A stretch of DNA of 64,000 bases, from assembly GCA_018881555.1 (NCBI GenBank), contig JACAXG010000034.1:3296615-3360614 (forward strand). The letters are read 5' to 3'. Below, one piece after another: positions 14,209-27,700 of the stretch. The notes under the pieces were generated by a model that was given only the letters and a program-made list of their open reading frames with translations, searched no databases and had not been told where the DNA came from. How positions within the stretch are numbered: the first letter of the stretch is position 1; each line of letters starts with the position of its first letter. The DNA is from Amblyornis subalaris. Taxonomy: Eukaryota > Chordata > Aves > Passeriformes > Ptilonorhynchidae. The translations under genes were made by a program, and so were the position numbers.

Positions 14209-14240
14209 AAAGGTGCTGCCGGAGGCGCTGGAACATTATT

Positions 14241-17200
14241 ATTTTTAGGGACGGTAAATGTTGTGGTGACTGCTCCTTGCAGGAAGCCTCATTAAAACTA
14301 ATTACAGGTCCTCATTACAGCACTATTACATTTCTGTTAAGATATACATTAAAGGGTACAAAGTGGCGGAAATGTCAGGTCAGTAGTGAAAGAACTGAAT
14401 AAAATGTGCCTTTCTGAAGAAAACCTTGAGAAGAGGATCTGCGATATTTAACCTTAAAGAGAATGCACCTGGAAGGCAGAAATAATCATCATCCCAGTGT
14501 CAGGAGCACTTTAACATTTCAGATCATGAACAAAAAGTGATTCTAAAACGATGTTTATAGAGGTTAACACTCATTTCCTTCCTTAACACGTAATAAAGTT
14601 GTATTAAAATAATATTGGCATTCCATATTAATGCAACTCCACAGATGATCAACTGATTTAAATTAGAGTACGTTTACTAGTCTGTTTTTTCCATTCCGTG
14701 TGTTTGGTGCCAGTTCAGCCACACTTCCAGCATCTGCTTTGGCGTCTGGCAGCACTGGCCACCAGACCTCCGGGTCCATTTTGCAACCAGGGCGGAGTGA
14801 ACAGCTGGCTCCAATGAACGCCCCGGGAACCCACGCCCTCGCTCTCCCTCAAATAACAATGTTTATTACATTCTTATTACACTGACAGGAAAGGAGTAAG
14901 CATTTGGGAAAACAACCAACAGCTACAGGCTGGTGTGTGGGATGACATTACGATGCTATCCTGTCCAGCAATCTCTTACTTCTCTCTCCCTATTTTATAA
15001 TACAGTGGGTGGACAAATGTCCCTTTCACACTTTGCTCCTCTGCTTTTTGTTCTCTGTCACCCTCCCTAAAACAACACAAGCTAACCGAGCCGTAAATAN
15101 TTTGTCAGATTCCATAGCCTGGGATGCATTTTCGCCAGTCTATTTCTATCTGGACGGAAGTGCAGAGCTGCTGCAGCAGCCACAAAAACATGAAAGATCC
15201 CGTCCATTCCTCAGTCCCTGCGCTGCGGCTCCTCTTCGTGCTGGAGGAGAATTTCGGGTATGGACAGGAGGCCATTTCCATCATCTCTCCTGTGTCAACT
15301 CTCAGTGCACTGTTCCACCCCCCTCTCTANGCTTCTGTGCTACTTAAAGCAATTACAACTCGAATGACTTACTACACCACAGTCCTTGGAGATACTCCCC
15401 CATGCAAGAAAATAAAAGCTCTCCCTCTTTGTTATGAGATACATTTTCTGCTGGTGCTTGAGTGAGACAGTGGCAACCCAGAACTGCCACCCAATTGGCA
15501 CTTCTTGACAAGCAGCTTTGTTATCCCTTAGTGAGTTGGTAGAATAACAANTACGGACACTCAAAAGGAAATGGAGCTGGAATGCTCACAGTGACACACA
15601 CAGTGCAAGGCAGTGACTTGCAGGTGGGAAAGTGCCTCTCCCTAAAAGGTGATGGCTCTGAAGTTGCCTACATGTGTATCGTCTTTCAGATTGCCTTGGG
15701 CTGACAGCTTCCCCACCTACCTGGGTGAAGTTTTGCATGGCAGCAAGGAAGGGATAGAAAAGCACTAACAGAGNAAGGGAGATAACAAAAACATAAAATA
15801 GAAAAATATGCTAAAAAGAAGCTCAGCATTACAGTTAGAAATCAAACTTCCCCCTGAAAACAGCAACAGGAATCTAGCCAAGAAACAATGGTCTTGGTAT
15901 ATTTTGGAAACTACAAGTGGAATAATTACAGGAATATCTTCTTTAATCAGGAGTACAGAAGAAGTAATTTTCTACTACTCTAATTACAGACTTAGTCCTG
16001 TAGATCTTCACTTAAATAAGAAGTTTGCACTTACAATGAATACTAAATGCTTGGAAGAGGTTTAGGCTCTTCTCTAAAAAGTTGTTTATTAGGAGACTGA
16101 AACAAAGCAGTAGATATCAGGATATAATTATAGAAAAGAGGATACACATTGCATCCAAGTATTGTGGCACTCTCCTGCTTCTTTTGAGGTGAACACCACA
16201 AATGCTGAAATTGTTTGGATTAAAATAACAAGTTTATAATTTAGGTACATGTTTTTTAAACTGAGGACCAATCTGGCAAATACCAACAAGCAGGCTGCTC
16301 CTGTGTTCAACATTAAGCACGTTGTATTTTACTTTTGAGATTAAGAGTTATTTTAATCTTAGCTGCTCGGTCTTTATTGATATTTTAGAAAGTGTCTAGA
16401 TATATGCAAATATTTACACACATACATATTTTACAATCCATAGAATCACTTTAAAAACAGTGCACTTGCATAAAAATATTAATGTGAAAACATATCATAT
16501 TACAATGCTATTCATATAACATTTGTGTTATACATTAAACACAAAATATGTATATATTCTTGTTCAGCAACCTTTTCAAGCTCTGACAGTATTGTTTGAC
16601 GGTTTACATGTGGAAAAACGGAAAGAAAACTATTTTATTCGCCTCCACTAGAGGGAGAGAGAGCAGGTCTTGTTGCTGGGCAGATTCTGCAAACAGCTTC
16701 ATTCTGCACCAGTTAAAGCAATGGTGTCCAGTTACAGGGAAAAAAAACCCCGAGCAATTTAGTCCATTGTATTATCAAATACGAAGTAATTTCTAAAATA
16801 CTAAAGCCCTGAAATATAAAATTTTATTGCTGCTTGGTTACTTTCTGCAATCAGTACTACACCATGTTGATTTCTTTAGACATGTTGTTAACATATTTAT
16901 AGAAAAATCTAAAATACATAGCAAAAGTAACAGAAATTGTAATATTGAAAAACAGTTGCTAATTTGATAATGAAACAAAATTACCTATATTGTACTTTCC
17001 ATTCTGTATTGGATGTGGAACATTCCTACAGGTACTGGATCATTTTCACTGCTTCCTTAAAAATCAGAGCAGGATTTCTTCCACCCAACAGGTCACCCTT
17101 TATCTCAGAAGCTCAGAGAAGTCTTACCTCCCCAATGACAATTTGACAGTAACTGTTGAGAATGTGTCANTGTTTCCATTTTATCTAAATACCCTGCTGA

Positions 17201-19964
17201 TCCAGTCCATGATATCCGCACAAGTATCTCTCACTTTTATTCCTATGGACTCATGCTCTTGCTGGTTTGCAGTTTGTTGTATGGTAAGAAAACGAGTGCT
17301 GGTGTCTGTGTGCCCACAGAACATGTGGAAACTGCTCCGGCCCACAGAAATATAAGACACCAGGTTTAGCTTCAGAGTACTGAGGAGGACCAAGCTTCTG
17401 ATGCATGTAATATCATTTGGAAAGTGGGCACAGGATGCCCACTAGTATCTGTAGGACAGCCATGGATGGTGTATAATTGAAGGCTGAAATGTTACTTTCT
17501 TTTAAAAATCAATGGAGAAAGGGTATGAAGAAATGCTGGGAAGGGGTAATATGTAGATTGGCATAGCAATAATCTACCACTGAAAGTTTAACTGACCTTG
17601 AAAAGTTCCAAATATTTCTTTATATTCTGAGATAGGGACAAACTAAGCACAAGGCAACAACTGCTCGGTTTGTGCTCTTATTGATTTCAAAGGAAGCCCT
17701 CTGTTTATGGTTCAAGAACAAAACTTTAACAAAGAGACACAACTTAGGCCTTAATAGAATGTTTGAATTTAATTTTGAAGTTCACAAAGTGCTCATATAT
17801 GAAAAATCTCATAAAATATATTTCTATTCTGCACTCTTGTTTATATTTATTTAAATTTTCCAAGGAACTTGAGGCAATTTAATAATACATTCCTTTTCTC
17901 TATCTCTGTTTAGGGAAAACTGTAGTTACTGACAGAATGAGTGCTATGCAGACAGAGATTGAAAAAACCCCAACAAAATAAGCAAGTGATATTGGAACAG
18001 TTACTGAGAAGGAAGGAATGACTCTATCTTGGACACATAATGGCAGCTTTTGTACAAATAGTTCAGGCTGAGCTGTCACAGGGATCTCTGTTGCAGGATC
18101 TCTGGGTTTTGTTGGCCTAATCAGTCACACTGCAGCCCTCCAAAACAGCCCATGCAGCTTTGGAGAGCACGACAGCAGCAGAACACTGAGAACACCCTGG
18201 CGGCTTCACACAGCCTGAAAATACCTGGTTTGGGTACCGATGCAGATGACCTTATGAGATATGAATCACTAATGGCACACTGCAGTTTAGTTGTGAACTG
18301 AGGAAGTCACCTGCTCTAAGTTGACTGAAATATTTACAGCTCTTGATTCAGTGGAGGACAGTGTATGTGTCTCCTCCTGTCTCTAATCATTGTTTACCTG
18401 CTCTGTTCTCACGAATTGTAACACCATTGCTGTTCCGTTGTTTAAAATATACCTTTTCTGAAAATATATTGCTTTGGGATTTTACACAAATCAAGTTACT
18501 AGAATGTTGTGTTAGGATTTCATGAAAACTGTGGTATTTCAAAAACTGTTTATAAAGAATGTAATACTTTGGCAGTGGTGCTACAGAGAATAAAAAGGGA
18601 AGCAGAAAGGAAAATCACACAGTTCAAATCTGTCTCAGACAAACTCAAAATTTACAAGCACAAACACTGTTTTATATCATATTTTCATAAGGTTTACAGA
18701 TCAGAAGACTCTCTTGACTGAAATGTCTGTCAAGATAAGCATGAAGCAAACTACACAACAAAGCTAGGAATATATTTTAAACTTTATGCTTAAACTGCAG
18801 GAAAACCAAACTTATTGGTTTGGACAAGACATATGCAAAACATTTAGTTTGTACCCACTGGAGTAAAATATTTCAAGAGTGAAAATTTAGAAAGCTACTG
18901 CACACCAATTAATGCTGTGATTTGAATGCCAGAGAATGAAAGGCTAAGCGCTGGTACCACCGAAATAAATACTTCAATTTATATTAACTAGTTCAGTGCT
19001 AGTTTGACCGTGCTGGAATTTGCAGTTAATTTGGTATATTTGCAACAGGTGCAACCCACGACCAAGTCATGCACTGAATGCTCTGAGATCTATTCCATGC
19101 ACAAGTCTGACCCGGAGGAAGTGACTGCAGTGCCACTGTGAGTCATGGCAGAGGCCCCCGAGTTCTCTCTCCTCGCACGGTACTTCAGATGTTCAGCCAA
19201 CTGCAACCACACCCTTATGCTCACACGTTTTAAACCAGAAAAGCGAGATATCACCGTGTGCAAAACATTAGTGTTACAATAGCACTTAGGACTAATAAGA
19301 TTTTTCTTGATAAGATAGTTTATTTTACCTTCGCAATATGCAACTTTGATTGCTAAAGTACAAAGCTGAAATTAAATAACGCTGCAAAAAGGGACTGTTT
19401 TATCACCTCTTCCTTTGTTTGTGAGCAGGTGTGATTTCTCCCGTGCTGTGACTTTCTGGATCAGGAAAATAGCTATAATGAGTTGCAGAACATACGTTTT
19501 CCTATGGACATCTTCATCTACATCGTGGAAATCCAGGTTTGCTGTTGCTGTCTGCCACTGAAGAACTTAAAAGTATGTGGGTGGCAACAGTTCAGTTCAG
19601 AAGCAGAAGCCACTGTACATACTCCTACCCATCCAATGTTCCCTGCCAGCTCTTTAGGCTTCTTGTCCAGCTCAGTGTCCTGTTCCTACTCACTTTCTCC
19701 CTTCGTTCTTGCTGCACTTCTTGTAGCAGAAAGAACCTGGCCCCAACCTCTCATGTGAGGCAATACTCAGTTTTGCTGGGGGAACCTCTAATGTGAATCT
19801 TGACAAGTCATTGGTAAAATAACCCCTCCGCTCTGAGGCAGGACTGTTAACCTCTGCAGCATCCTTGTCCACTGAGAAACATCCTTTGGTCCTTTTAATA
19901 CACTCCAGGAAACCTTCACATCTCTCACAGGATACACAGAAGAGGTTTTACACAATTTAATGAC
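14241..19964. other. Intergenic DNA, no gene recognised
   Basis: Mixed AT-rich sequence. Open frames of up to about 121 codons (for example near 15.0-15.4 kb and 17.0-17.35 kb) have no recognisable domain, no good splice context, and N calls within them. The CTCF-like site at 16,645 is listed separately. Confidence 0.5.
16645..16657 (+). promoter_or_regulatory. Weak CTCF-like motif
   Basis: CCACTAGAGGGAG resembles the CTCF core on the plus strand, but has A where C is usual near the 3' end. It is of interest because it faces the minus-strand motif at 38,777 across SLC16A14. Confidence 0.3.
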
Positions 19965-20188
19965 TTTAAACTGAAAGAGGATGGCTTTAGATTAAATACT
20001 ACAAAGAAATTCTTCACTGTGAGAGTGGTGAGGCACTGACACAGGTTGTCCAGAGAAGATGTGGCTGACCAGGCTGGATGGGGCTTGGAGCAACTTGGTG
20101 TAGTGGAAGGAGTTCCTAACCATGGCAGTGGGTTTGAAACTACACAATCATTAAGGTCCCTTCCAACACAAATCATTCCATGATTCTG
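19965..20188 (+). mobile_element. CR1 LINE 3'-end fragment
   Basis: Recognisable CR1 blocks occur in order: AAATTCTTCACTGTGAGAG, GGTGAGGCACTG, CCAGGCTGGATGGGGCTTGG, and AAGGTCCCTTCCAACAC. The end is ATTCCATGATTCTG. Compared with typical CR1 3' ends it has small internal deletions, so it is an old copy. Confidence 0.85.
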
Positions 20189-21239
20189 CACTGTCCCCCT
20201 GAAGGATCTAAGAGAATTGGACAGGACCTCCCAATCCTTTCCATATCTGTAGCTGCTATAATGCATCATCTCTTGGAGAGGGAAGAGAGAAAAGACAAGT
20301 AGTTGTTCTCCAAATGGAAATCTCCATGCCAGCAATTATAAAAGTGTTGCTTTTTCCTCTATTTTTGAATTCCATTCCCATGGTGTATCCTCAGTCTTGG
20401 GTGAACTTGAAGATAGCAAATTAGTTCATTCTTTCCCATTTGAGTAAGACTCTGCAGCTATTATGGGAGTAGGCAGAGGAATTGCTGAAAATGTTCATAC
20501 TTGCTCAGTGTATTGTTTGAGAATGTTGTTTTGTGGTGAATCCACCAAAGACACCAGGGATTCTCCTCAGACAGGCAGTGGGGAAACAAGAAAATATGCA
20601 TTATTTGTGTTTGGCAGTCTGGAGTTACCAAACTGAAGAGAACACACAAGCTTTTAGGGTGTCATAAGAAAGCTGTACTACTGTGCAGTCTTTATGTCAA
20701 ATGACAATATTAAGTTGGGGTTTTTTTCCTTTTTTCCTTTTTACTCCAGCACTAATGTAACATGCCCTTGCAAATATGCAGAAATCTTCAGTAACCCGAA
20801 GAGGCTAATGGAAGAAAGAGGAAGTGAAATCTATAAGTATGATAAGTTATATTTCCTTTTAACCGTAACTGTGTAACAAAGAATTGACCAGGTCAATTTG
20901 ATACATTGCACTGGTTAAAAGTTCAGTGGTTGAACAAAACTGGGAGGAGTATGTTTTTTCTGTTCTGTATCTTAATGCTGCAGCAACCAAGCTGATATTT
21001 CAAACCTTTACTTCCCCATCGATCACTGCAGCACTACCACTTCATGAGAAACAGGGTGGAGACTTCATGAGAACTTTAGCGAGGAGAGTAATCACCACTA
21101 CAGCAACAGTAGAGGAAAAGTGCTGGGAAGCTAAATAGCACTTTATATTTTGATCAGTACACATTTCCAAAGGGCTGAATGGTCCGTAAGCTCTACAGCA
21201 CAGCTGCCCTTTTGAGCAATGGGGATTAAGCAAGTGGTT

Positions 21240-22310
21240 AAAGCCTAAGGTGAGGAAAAAGCTGAAGAGTATGGTCTGGATGAACGAACTGCTAGATGGA
21301 TTAAAACTGGATGGATTGCTGGGCTTGAAGAGTGGGAATCAATGGGTTGATGTTTAGTTGGTGACCAGTACAAGCAAAACACTCTTGGGTCAATCCTGGT
21401 GCCAGTATTGCTCATTACCTTGATTGTAACTTGGATAATGACACCAGATGCACACGTAGAAGATTTTCAGACAATACTAACTTAGAAGGGGTGATTTTCA
21501 AACTGAACAGTGGAGGTTCAGTTGAGAGGCCTTTGAGAAACTTCAAAACTGGGTCAACAGAAACCTTACGAGGTGTCACGAGGAGTGCGAAGTTAACGCA
21601 TGGGATTGAACAATGGCAGGCACCAGTGCAGGCTGTCAGAGCAGCAGCAGAAGCTGAAAAGCATGTGGCTGTCACAGTGGACACTAAGTTGAACATGAGC
21701 CAACAGGGTGTTTTCATTGTGAACAAAGTGAACCACTGAACTACATGAGGAAAGGAGCATGGACAGCAAATTAATAGAAATTATTATCCCTCTATATTGA
21801 GTGATAGTGGGTCCACACCTGGGATAATGTGTCCTGTTCGGGGTTCCCCAGTTCAAGAAGGGAGTCAAGAAACAGGAGAGGGGCATGCAGAGGGCTGATG
21901 AGATGGCAAATGGCCTACGGCAGACAACTTGTGAAGAGGTGTTGGAGAAGTTTGGTTTGCCTGGCAAAGAAGAAAATAAGGGGAGATCTGATAACAATCT
22001 AAAACCACCAGAAGGGGAGTGGCAAAGATCATTGAGCTGGACTCTTGTCAGTAGTAGTGAATGGCAAAACCAGAAGCCAAGTCCTTGGAGTTTTGACTGG
22101 ATGCACGTGATTGTGCATGGATGGTGCTACACAGGAACACCCTGCCCACAAAGGCTGTCCAGTCTCTATCCTTGAAGGCTTTCAAGGGCAGCTTAGGCAA
22201 AGCCATGACTGACCTGAAATACCACAGGTCACAGTCCTGCTTCCAGTGGAAGGCTGGACAGGGTGGACCCCAGAGATCCCTTCCAACCACCACTTCTCGG
22301 ATTATGCTGC
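21240..22310 (+). mobile_element. Diverged CR1 LINE fragment, plus orientation
   Basis: The order of sequence matches the region downstream of the CR1 reverse transcriptase. It includes a block resembling 'ggatgaacgaactg', the 'caggcaccagtgcaggctg' block near 21,616, the 'gagccaacagggtg' block near 21,697, and an ending of the 'gatcccttccaacc' type near 22,275. Stops and indels break all frames. Both boundaries are approximate. Confidence 0.75.
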
Positions 22311-24289
22311 CACAGTGCCCCCCAGATAGTAAACAAAATTGAGTTATCAATTCCTCCTACTTCTGCCTTCTTCCCTCTCTCCCTCCATTCCTCTTCCCCT
22401 GTAAGTTATATTATAACATCTAATTACCATTATGTTTAAGACACTGGTAAAACATCCTTCCTTTTCAGTTGGGGTTACTCTGCTTGCCATCCAAGCATTT
22501 TACACCGTTATGATTTCTAAGGCACCAGAGTCTGTCAGACTTCATTTACATCTTATTTTACTTGATCAGGCACCTTACTCATTTTAGCTAAAAACTGCAG
22601 ACCTTTTCTGATACCACAGTATTATCCTCCCCATTCCTACAAAATGGATTTTTTCCCTTACTGAACAGAATTTGTACTCTTGCTGTTACACCTGCACAAT
22701 TTAATGGTTAAAATTCATGTAGATCCATACATACTCATTTTCCCAAGAGACAACATAAATCCAAGATTATAGGCCAGAACCACAGTGGTATATGAACCAA
22801 AACTGCTGAGGCAGTATGACACAGCTAAGTGAGTTCTCCATCATATCAAATCTCTGTCGGCACAAGGATTTAGACACGTAGGCAGGACCTCAGGTACTGG
22901 AAACAACATGGATTAACAGCCAGTCAAATCTGTTTCTGCGGCAGACTTAATAAAGCATGTTAGCACATTAGATAATTCATAAATCCAAGTGTATGTGTCT
23001 CAAACTTGAATAAAAACACTAGTCAATAAGCAGCCAATTTCAAGTGTCAAGTCCCTGGAATTAAACCTTTTAAGAAACCAGACTCCAGTCAAGAAGCTGA
23101 TGCCAAGTAATAAAATAACTTCTCAGATACCAGTGCCCATATACTGTTGGGCAAGGTATTATTGTAAAAGACAAAGTAACCAGGGAACATGTATGCTTCA
23201 GAATGACACACATTTGCAAAGCAGGGTCACAGTCTTTTAAAATCGGAAACCTAGTTTTGCTTAAGGAGAAGTAAATAAACCTAGTCACAAGTCTCCGACA
23301 CTAATCTAGTTGTTTATTCTGGAAAAAGATTACTTTTTGAAGACTACAATGCAAAGTAGTATAAGTTTTATGTAAAGACTGAAGTCATAGCAATAGCCTG
23401 TAGTCTGCCACACACTTGAACCAAAGGCAGATAGAAGAGTTTCATATTGATATATTTGATGTACTAGATACAAAATGGAACAGCACATTTTTTTAAATGA
23501 AAAAATAGATCAGTTTTGCATTTGTAAACAGCAGATGGAGCAAAGAGTCAAGTAAAAATGTGGAAAAATATATACAAAGCCCCNAACACGTATTTTTAAC
23601 CCCTTCGGACCATTTCTTCTTTAACAGATTCTGTACCACCATGTTTTGCATGTAGACAGCTTGTATAACACCATTAAAACATTCCTGTTGGCCTCTCCTC
23701 ATTTTGTTTTCTCTCAGAGTACTTATGTCTTGTCGAACAGCCTTCATTTATACTGCTCAGTGCACTGCTAGGACATCGAGAATCTCTGAGGATGAAAGTT
23801 TTTTGTGGTGGCATACAATCGCTTTAGCCTGGTATATTCTCTGCAAATAGAGTAATGAATTGCAGGATGTAAACCACATTAGCCAGGTTATTCAGAAAGA
23901 TACAACCGAGGAGTGGATATTGGTCTGAAAAAGTTGTGTATTTTTATAGCTATTCTCCCAAGGGTGAAATATTTTTGGAACTTATTTATTGCGCAGATAA
24001 GGTACCATACAATGCAACTGCATTGTTAGGGTGGTTTGGCTACATAAATTCAACCAGCCACTATGAAATAAACAAAATTCAAAGGCCATTAAAATCTTGA
24101 TACCGGCTGCTTTTATTGGATTATATCCTCCAACTCTCTGGGATGTAAATTTCCGGCCATAACCTGTGCAGCAATAAACTTCATTCAGCCACAAGAGTGT
24201 GCATGTGAGAGGATTGCAAATCTGCTCCGCCAAACCAGAATTAGCCGGTATCGCAGGAATGAAAGAGCGTGGAGATTTGAAATTGCAGG
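22311..24289. other. Upstream flank of SLC16A14, no gene recognised
   Basis: No coding exon or repeat was recognised. The section at about 23,950-24,290 precedes the CpG island and may include distal promoter elements, for example a GATA-type site (CAGATAAGG) near 23,996. No element is certain. Confidence 0.45.
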
Positions 24290-24429
24290 GAATGGAGACA
24301 AGGCTGTGCAGAGGACGAGCTGCCTGGGGGGCAGGCGGCCCCAGACCGGTGCCGCACTCCTATGGAAAATAAGCCCCGGGGCGGCGAGCAGGGGCGAGGC
24401 TGAGCTGGCGCGGGCGCTGAGCGGAGCCG

Positions 24430-24562
24430 GGCGCAGGTGGACACCGGAGCCCGCAGCAGCTCCCGGGGTCTCGGGACGCCGAGCAGCGCCGCGGGTTGGG
24501 CTGGCAGCGGGGGCTCGGCGCCGAGGCGCGCAGGGACGGCGGCGCTGGCGGAGCTCGGCGCG
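24430..24562 (+). other. SLC16A14: SLC16A14 exon 1 (5' non-coding), start approximate
   Basis: The 3' edge is set by the donor GTGAGTACC at 24,563. The transcription start cannot be fixed from sequence, so the left edge is a guess inside the island. In human, SLC16A14 also begins with a non-coding exon, and the start codon lies in exon 2. Confidence 0.5.
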
Positions 24563-24600
24563 GTGAGTACCTGGGCAGGAGCCGGGAGCCATCGCACGGC

Positions 24601-24647
24601 GCCGGCACCGGCACCGGCACCGACACCGGCACCGGCACTGGCACCGG
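24601..24647. repeat. (GGCACC)n hexanucleotide tract
   Basis: About seven GGCACC units with single-base variants (GACACC, GGCACT). It lies at the start of SLC16A14 intron 1 inside the CpG island. Confidence 0.85.
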
Positions 24648-24692
24648 AGCGGGCGGGGAACGCGAAGCGGCCGCGCCGCCTGCGGCAGAGGC

Positions 24693-24738
24693 GCGCTGGG
24701 CTGCGCTGGGCTGGGCTGGGCTATGCTGGGCTATGCTG
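24693..24738. repeat. GCTGGG-type short tandem repeat
   Basis: Repeated GCGCTGGGCT, GGGCT and ATGCTGGGCT units. It is a low-complexity GC-rich tract in intron 1. Confidence 0.7.
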
Positions 24739-27700
24739 TCCCGGCGCGGGGCACCCGGGGCCGGGGGCGGCGGCTCCTGGGAGCCGCGGCGGGCCGGGCG
24801 CGCGGCTGCCGCAGCGGGGTAACTCGCGGTCATCCTTTGTGCTCCGCGGGCGGGCGGTGCCGCCGCCGCGCCGCCTCCCGAACGCCGCCCCCGCCGCCCG
24901 GCCCCGCCGCAGCCCTCGCGGGCCGAGCCCGAGCCCTCACCCCGGCCCCGGCTCCGGGCTGCGCGACCGCCGCGCCGGAGCTGTCCCCGTGCAGCCCCGC
25001 GGCCCGGGCGGTCGCGGTCGTCCCCGCCCCAGCACCCCTTCGCATGGGTGAACCGGAGCGCTGAGAAGGCGTAGCGTGTGAAGCTCCCAAATTGTTATCT
25101 TGGGAGGGAAAAGTACATCCCCTGCCTTCGGGCTGCTCCTGAAACAGGCTGTAAGCCTGTGCGAGATAGAGGTGCACGCCTGATGCGAGCTGCTCATTCC
25201 CTTGGCACCAAGGGGAGAAAAATGTCTACTATCTGAGCCAATTTCCGCAGTCTCCGGGGACGTGGCACCACGCGTGGGTCGCACTGGGGCATAACAGCAC
25301 CGAGGGATCGGCCGGGAAAGCCTTTTGGAACATTCCTCAGGGAGGGGCACCAGGGCAGCACCCCCGGTCTGGAAATGGAACTGCCACCGATTTTGTGTGA
25401 ACCTGTGACGCTGGCATTTAGCTTAGCATTTAATTTCCCTGATGTTGTGTCCCTTGCTGGGCACGCATTGTTGTGCACTGTGGCTCTGGCTGGTGGAAGG
25501 GGCCGATGTCCACATCTCCAGCGAAGTCACTGACCGCTGAAGAGCTTGGCATGTTAGCAAGGTGAAGTCACACTGCCAAAACATATTATAACCAAAATAA
25601 ACCATGTTTTTAGAGTGTTTTCTCTGTATGCCTTCAACAGCCAAATAATTATGTGTGGCATGTTTACTGGGAATATTGCAAAGTAAAACTCATTACTATT
25701 TATAATGCATTTATGAGTTATCCATTGGAAGTGTCTTTAAAGTACAATTTTATTCTATAATTCTTGACACTGAAGCAGTCAAATGCTAGAAGAGGTTGAC
25801 CAAATACATGTAAATTATTCATCATATGGACTTTTTATATCAAGATCAGATGTTTTTCAGTGATCTAGTTAACTACAAGCTAGAGAGCCATAGCTCCACT
25901 GATGGTACATGGAACTTGGGCGTTTTGCTGCTAACTTTGATCTTATTACAGCACCTGCATTTGTCCCTAAAATAGCTCATGAGTCAGGTTTTCAAAAAAG
26001 CTCAGCATCTTTGCAGGCACTAATGCTTGGGCCATTTTTCTAAGAGCTTTGCATACTTTGTGTGGAAATCTAGAAAACTTTTCTGGAAAAAAAAATCTAA
26101 TTCTTCTCCAGCTGACCAAACAAGAATCCAGATTCTCCTGTCTTTAAATGCAATTCCCTGTGAGCGGCTGTATTCAAACACTGTTACTGTGAGTGGATCT
26201 TCACTGCCTTGCTTATTGGGGGAACTGGCTGGGTTCACAAATCAGCTGCCGTCATTTTCATTACAGTATCNCTAGGATTTCACAATTGCAGAGTCCCTTA
26301 GGCTCCTCTGCCTTTCATGAGCCTGTTCTTGGCAGTGCTGTGGTGTGGGAAGAAGGTTGAAGGCAGGTAAGTGGCTTTCTCATAGGAGCAACAGGCCATG
26401 GGGCGAGGAGTCAGTAGTGGGGAGAGGAGCCAGGAATCCAGTCCTTGCTTTATCCAGAGCCTGAGAATTTGTGCAGTTATTGGAGATAACTTCCCCTGTT
26501 TTTGAGTGTGTTCACTCTGAACTTGTGACCTTAGTGAAAAGTTAATAGTATAAAAGTAGTAATAAGCAAGAATCCAGTTCAAGGGGAAACTATATGCATT
26601 TTCTGAAGACTTGTGGGGGTTGATACAAGCATGACACTAACTTGCATCTACTCAATCTAAGCCCATTCTGTCAGCAAGACTGCAAAGATGAGTGTCATAC
26701 CTTTGCAGCTCAATATCAATTATTTTTCTTCAAATACTTTAAAATGTGTAAAAGATGTGTCTATTTCCTGTCCAAAGAACAAATTTTTTCTGTCCAGTAT
26801 CAGGATTCAGGTGTGCACAAAGCCAGTCAAAAGCAGAAGAGAGAAAGGTGAGGCTTTACGTTTAATCCTGACTCTGAATCTTGGTTACATAACTTGGTAT
26901 TCCATTATCTAAGATGCGCTGTAATATCCATCATACATTTTCATTAGTCTTACACAGAGCATATGTAACAGCTTGTGATTTTCCTTCATTCTGCTACTTC
27001 TCATTACTCCCCATTAGCATGATTATTCACTATGTTTATCACCTTTATGTAGTTAGTCTTTCTCTCCCTTGTGAGTGGGCTGAATCCTCCCTAAGTAGTC
27101 CTGTAATCTACAGCAACAGAGGATCTGCCTCCAAGTACGTTATTAGGAAAGAGTTGAGATGTCATCTTTAAGACCTACCTTTTAGAGGGAGGATGAGGTG
27201 TAATTGTGACTAAGGCTGTCCTCTTTAATTTAAATAATAATTTAATTTGAGAATTGTGACCAGGCTGTCCTCTTACAAAAAAACCAATCTGTATCACCAC
27301 GTGGCTCTGACTTGTTCCTCTGCTGCCCTTCCTGCCTCAGACACTCTGCAGGACCTCTAGGAGGACCTCTAAGCACCATCCCCATTCTCTCTGTTCCTCA
27401 GTTTGGAAAGGAAAAGCCTGTAAGGCATTTCAGTATCCGTTTCCACTAGCAACTCATCAATCGATCCCAGTTTATCTGCCCGTGCAGCAAGCGTTAAATG
27501 TGCACAGTTCTTGTTCTTCCTCACTGTGTCACCAATACTTTCCATGGCCAAGTTAGGGGTGGTGTCAATGTAGTCACTAAAGAACATCCATCTATGAAAA
27601 AGGAATGCAACGTATTTGAGCAGAGGCAGATCAGGGCAGTCTTGGAAGGACCTACGTGTTGAAGCTGCCCTTAGTGACACAATGTTACCTGTACTGCAGG

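Larger units (their letters stand above)
13830..14240. promoter_or_regulatory. Isolated CpG-rich islet
   Basis: An abrupt rise in GC and CpG content in otherwise AT-rich DNA, about 10 kb upstream of the SLC16A14 promoter. It contains GC boxes, a CTCF-like motif at 14,064 and three 29-bp repeats. Open frames of up to 170 codons run through it on both strands, but they reflect the scarcity of stop codons in GC-rich DNA and show no domain. It may be an insulator, an enhancer, or the promoter of an unrecognised non-coding transcript. Confidence 0.5.
24290..25060 (+). promoter_or_regulatory. SLC16A14: CpG-island promoter of SLC16A14
   Basis: A dense CpG-rich island of about 770 bp lies 4 to 5 kb upstream of the first coding exon. 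It contains a strong plus-strand splice donor (GCGCG then GTGAGTACC) at 24,562/24,563. There is no obvious TATA box, which fits a CpG-island promoter with dispersed starts. Open frames of 100-200 codons across it on both strands are not credible proteins; they are arginine-, alanine-, glycine- and proline-rich by composition. Confidence 0.7.

Noticed and set aside
13890..14402. 170-codon plus-strand frame in the orphan CpG islet
   Set aside because: Open in several frames through a tandem repeat; composition explains it, and no splice sites or domain support it.
21431..21739. 102-codon plus-strand frame
   Set aside because: It lies wholly within a decayed CR1 copy.
24437..25051. 204-codon plus-strand and overlapping minus-strand frames in the SLC16A14 CpG island
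   Set aside because: They are low-complexity translations of GC-rich tandem repeats, open in several frames on both strands at once.
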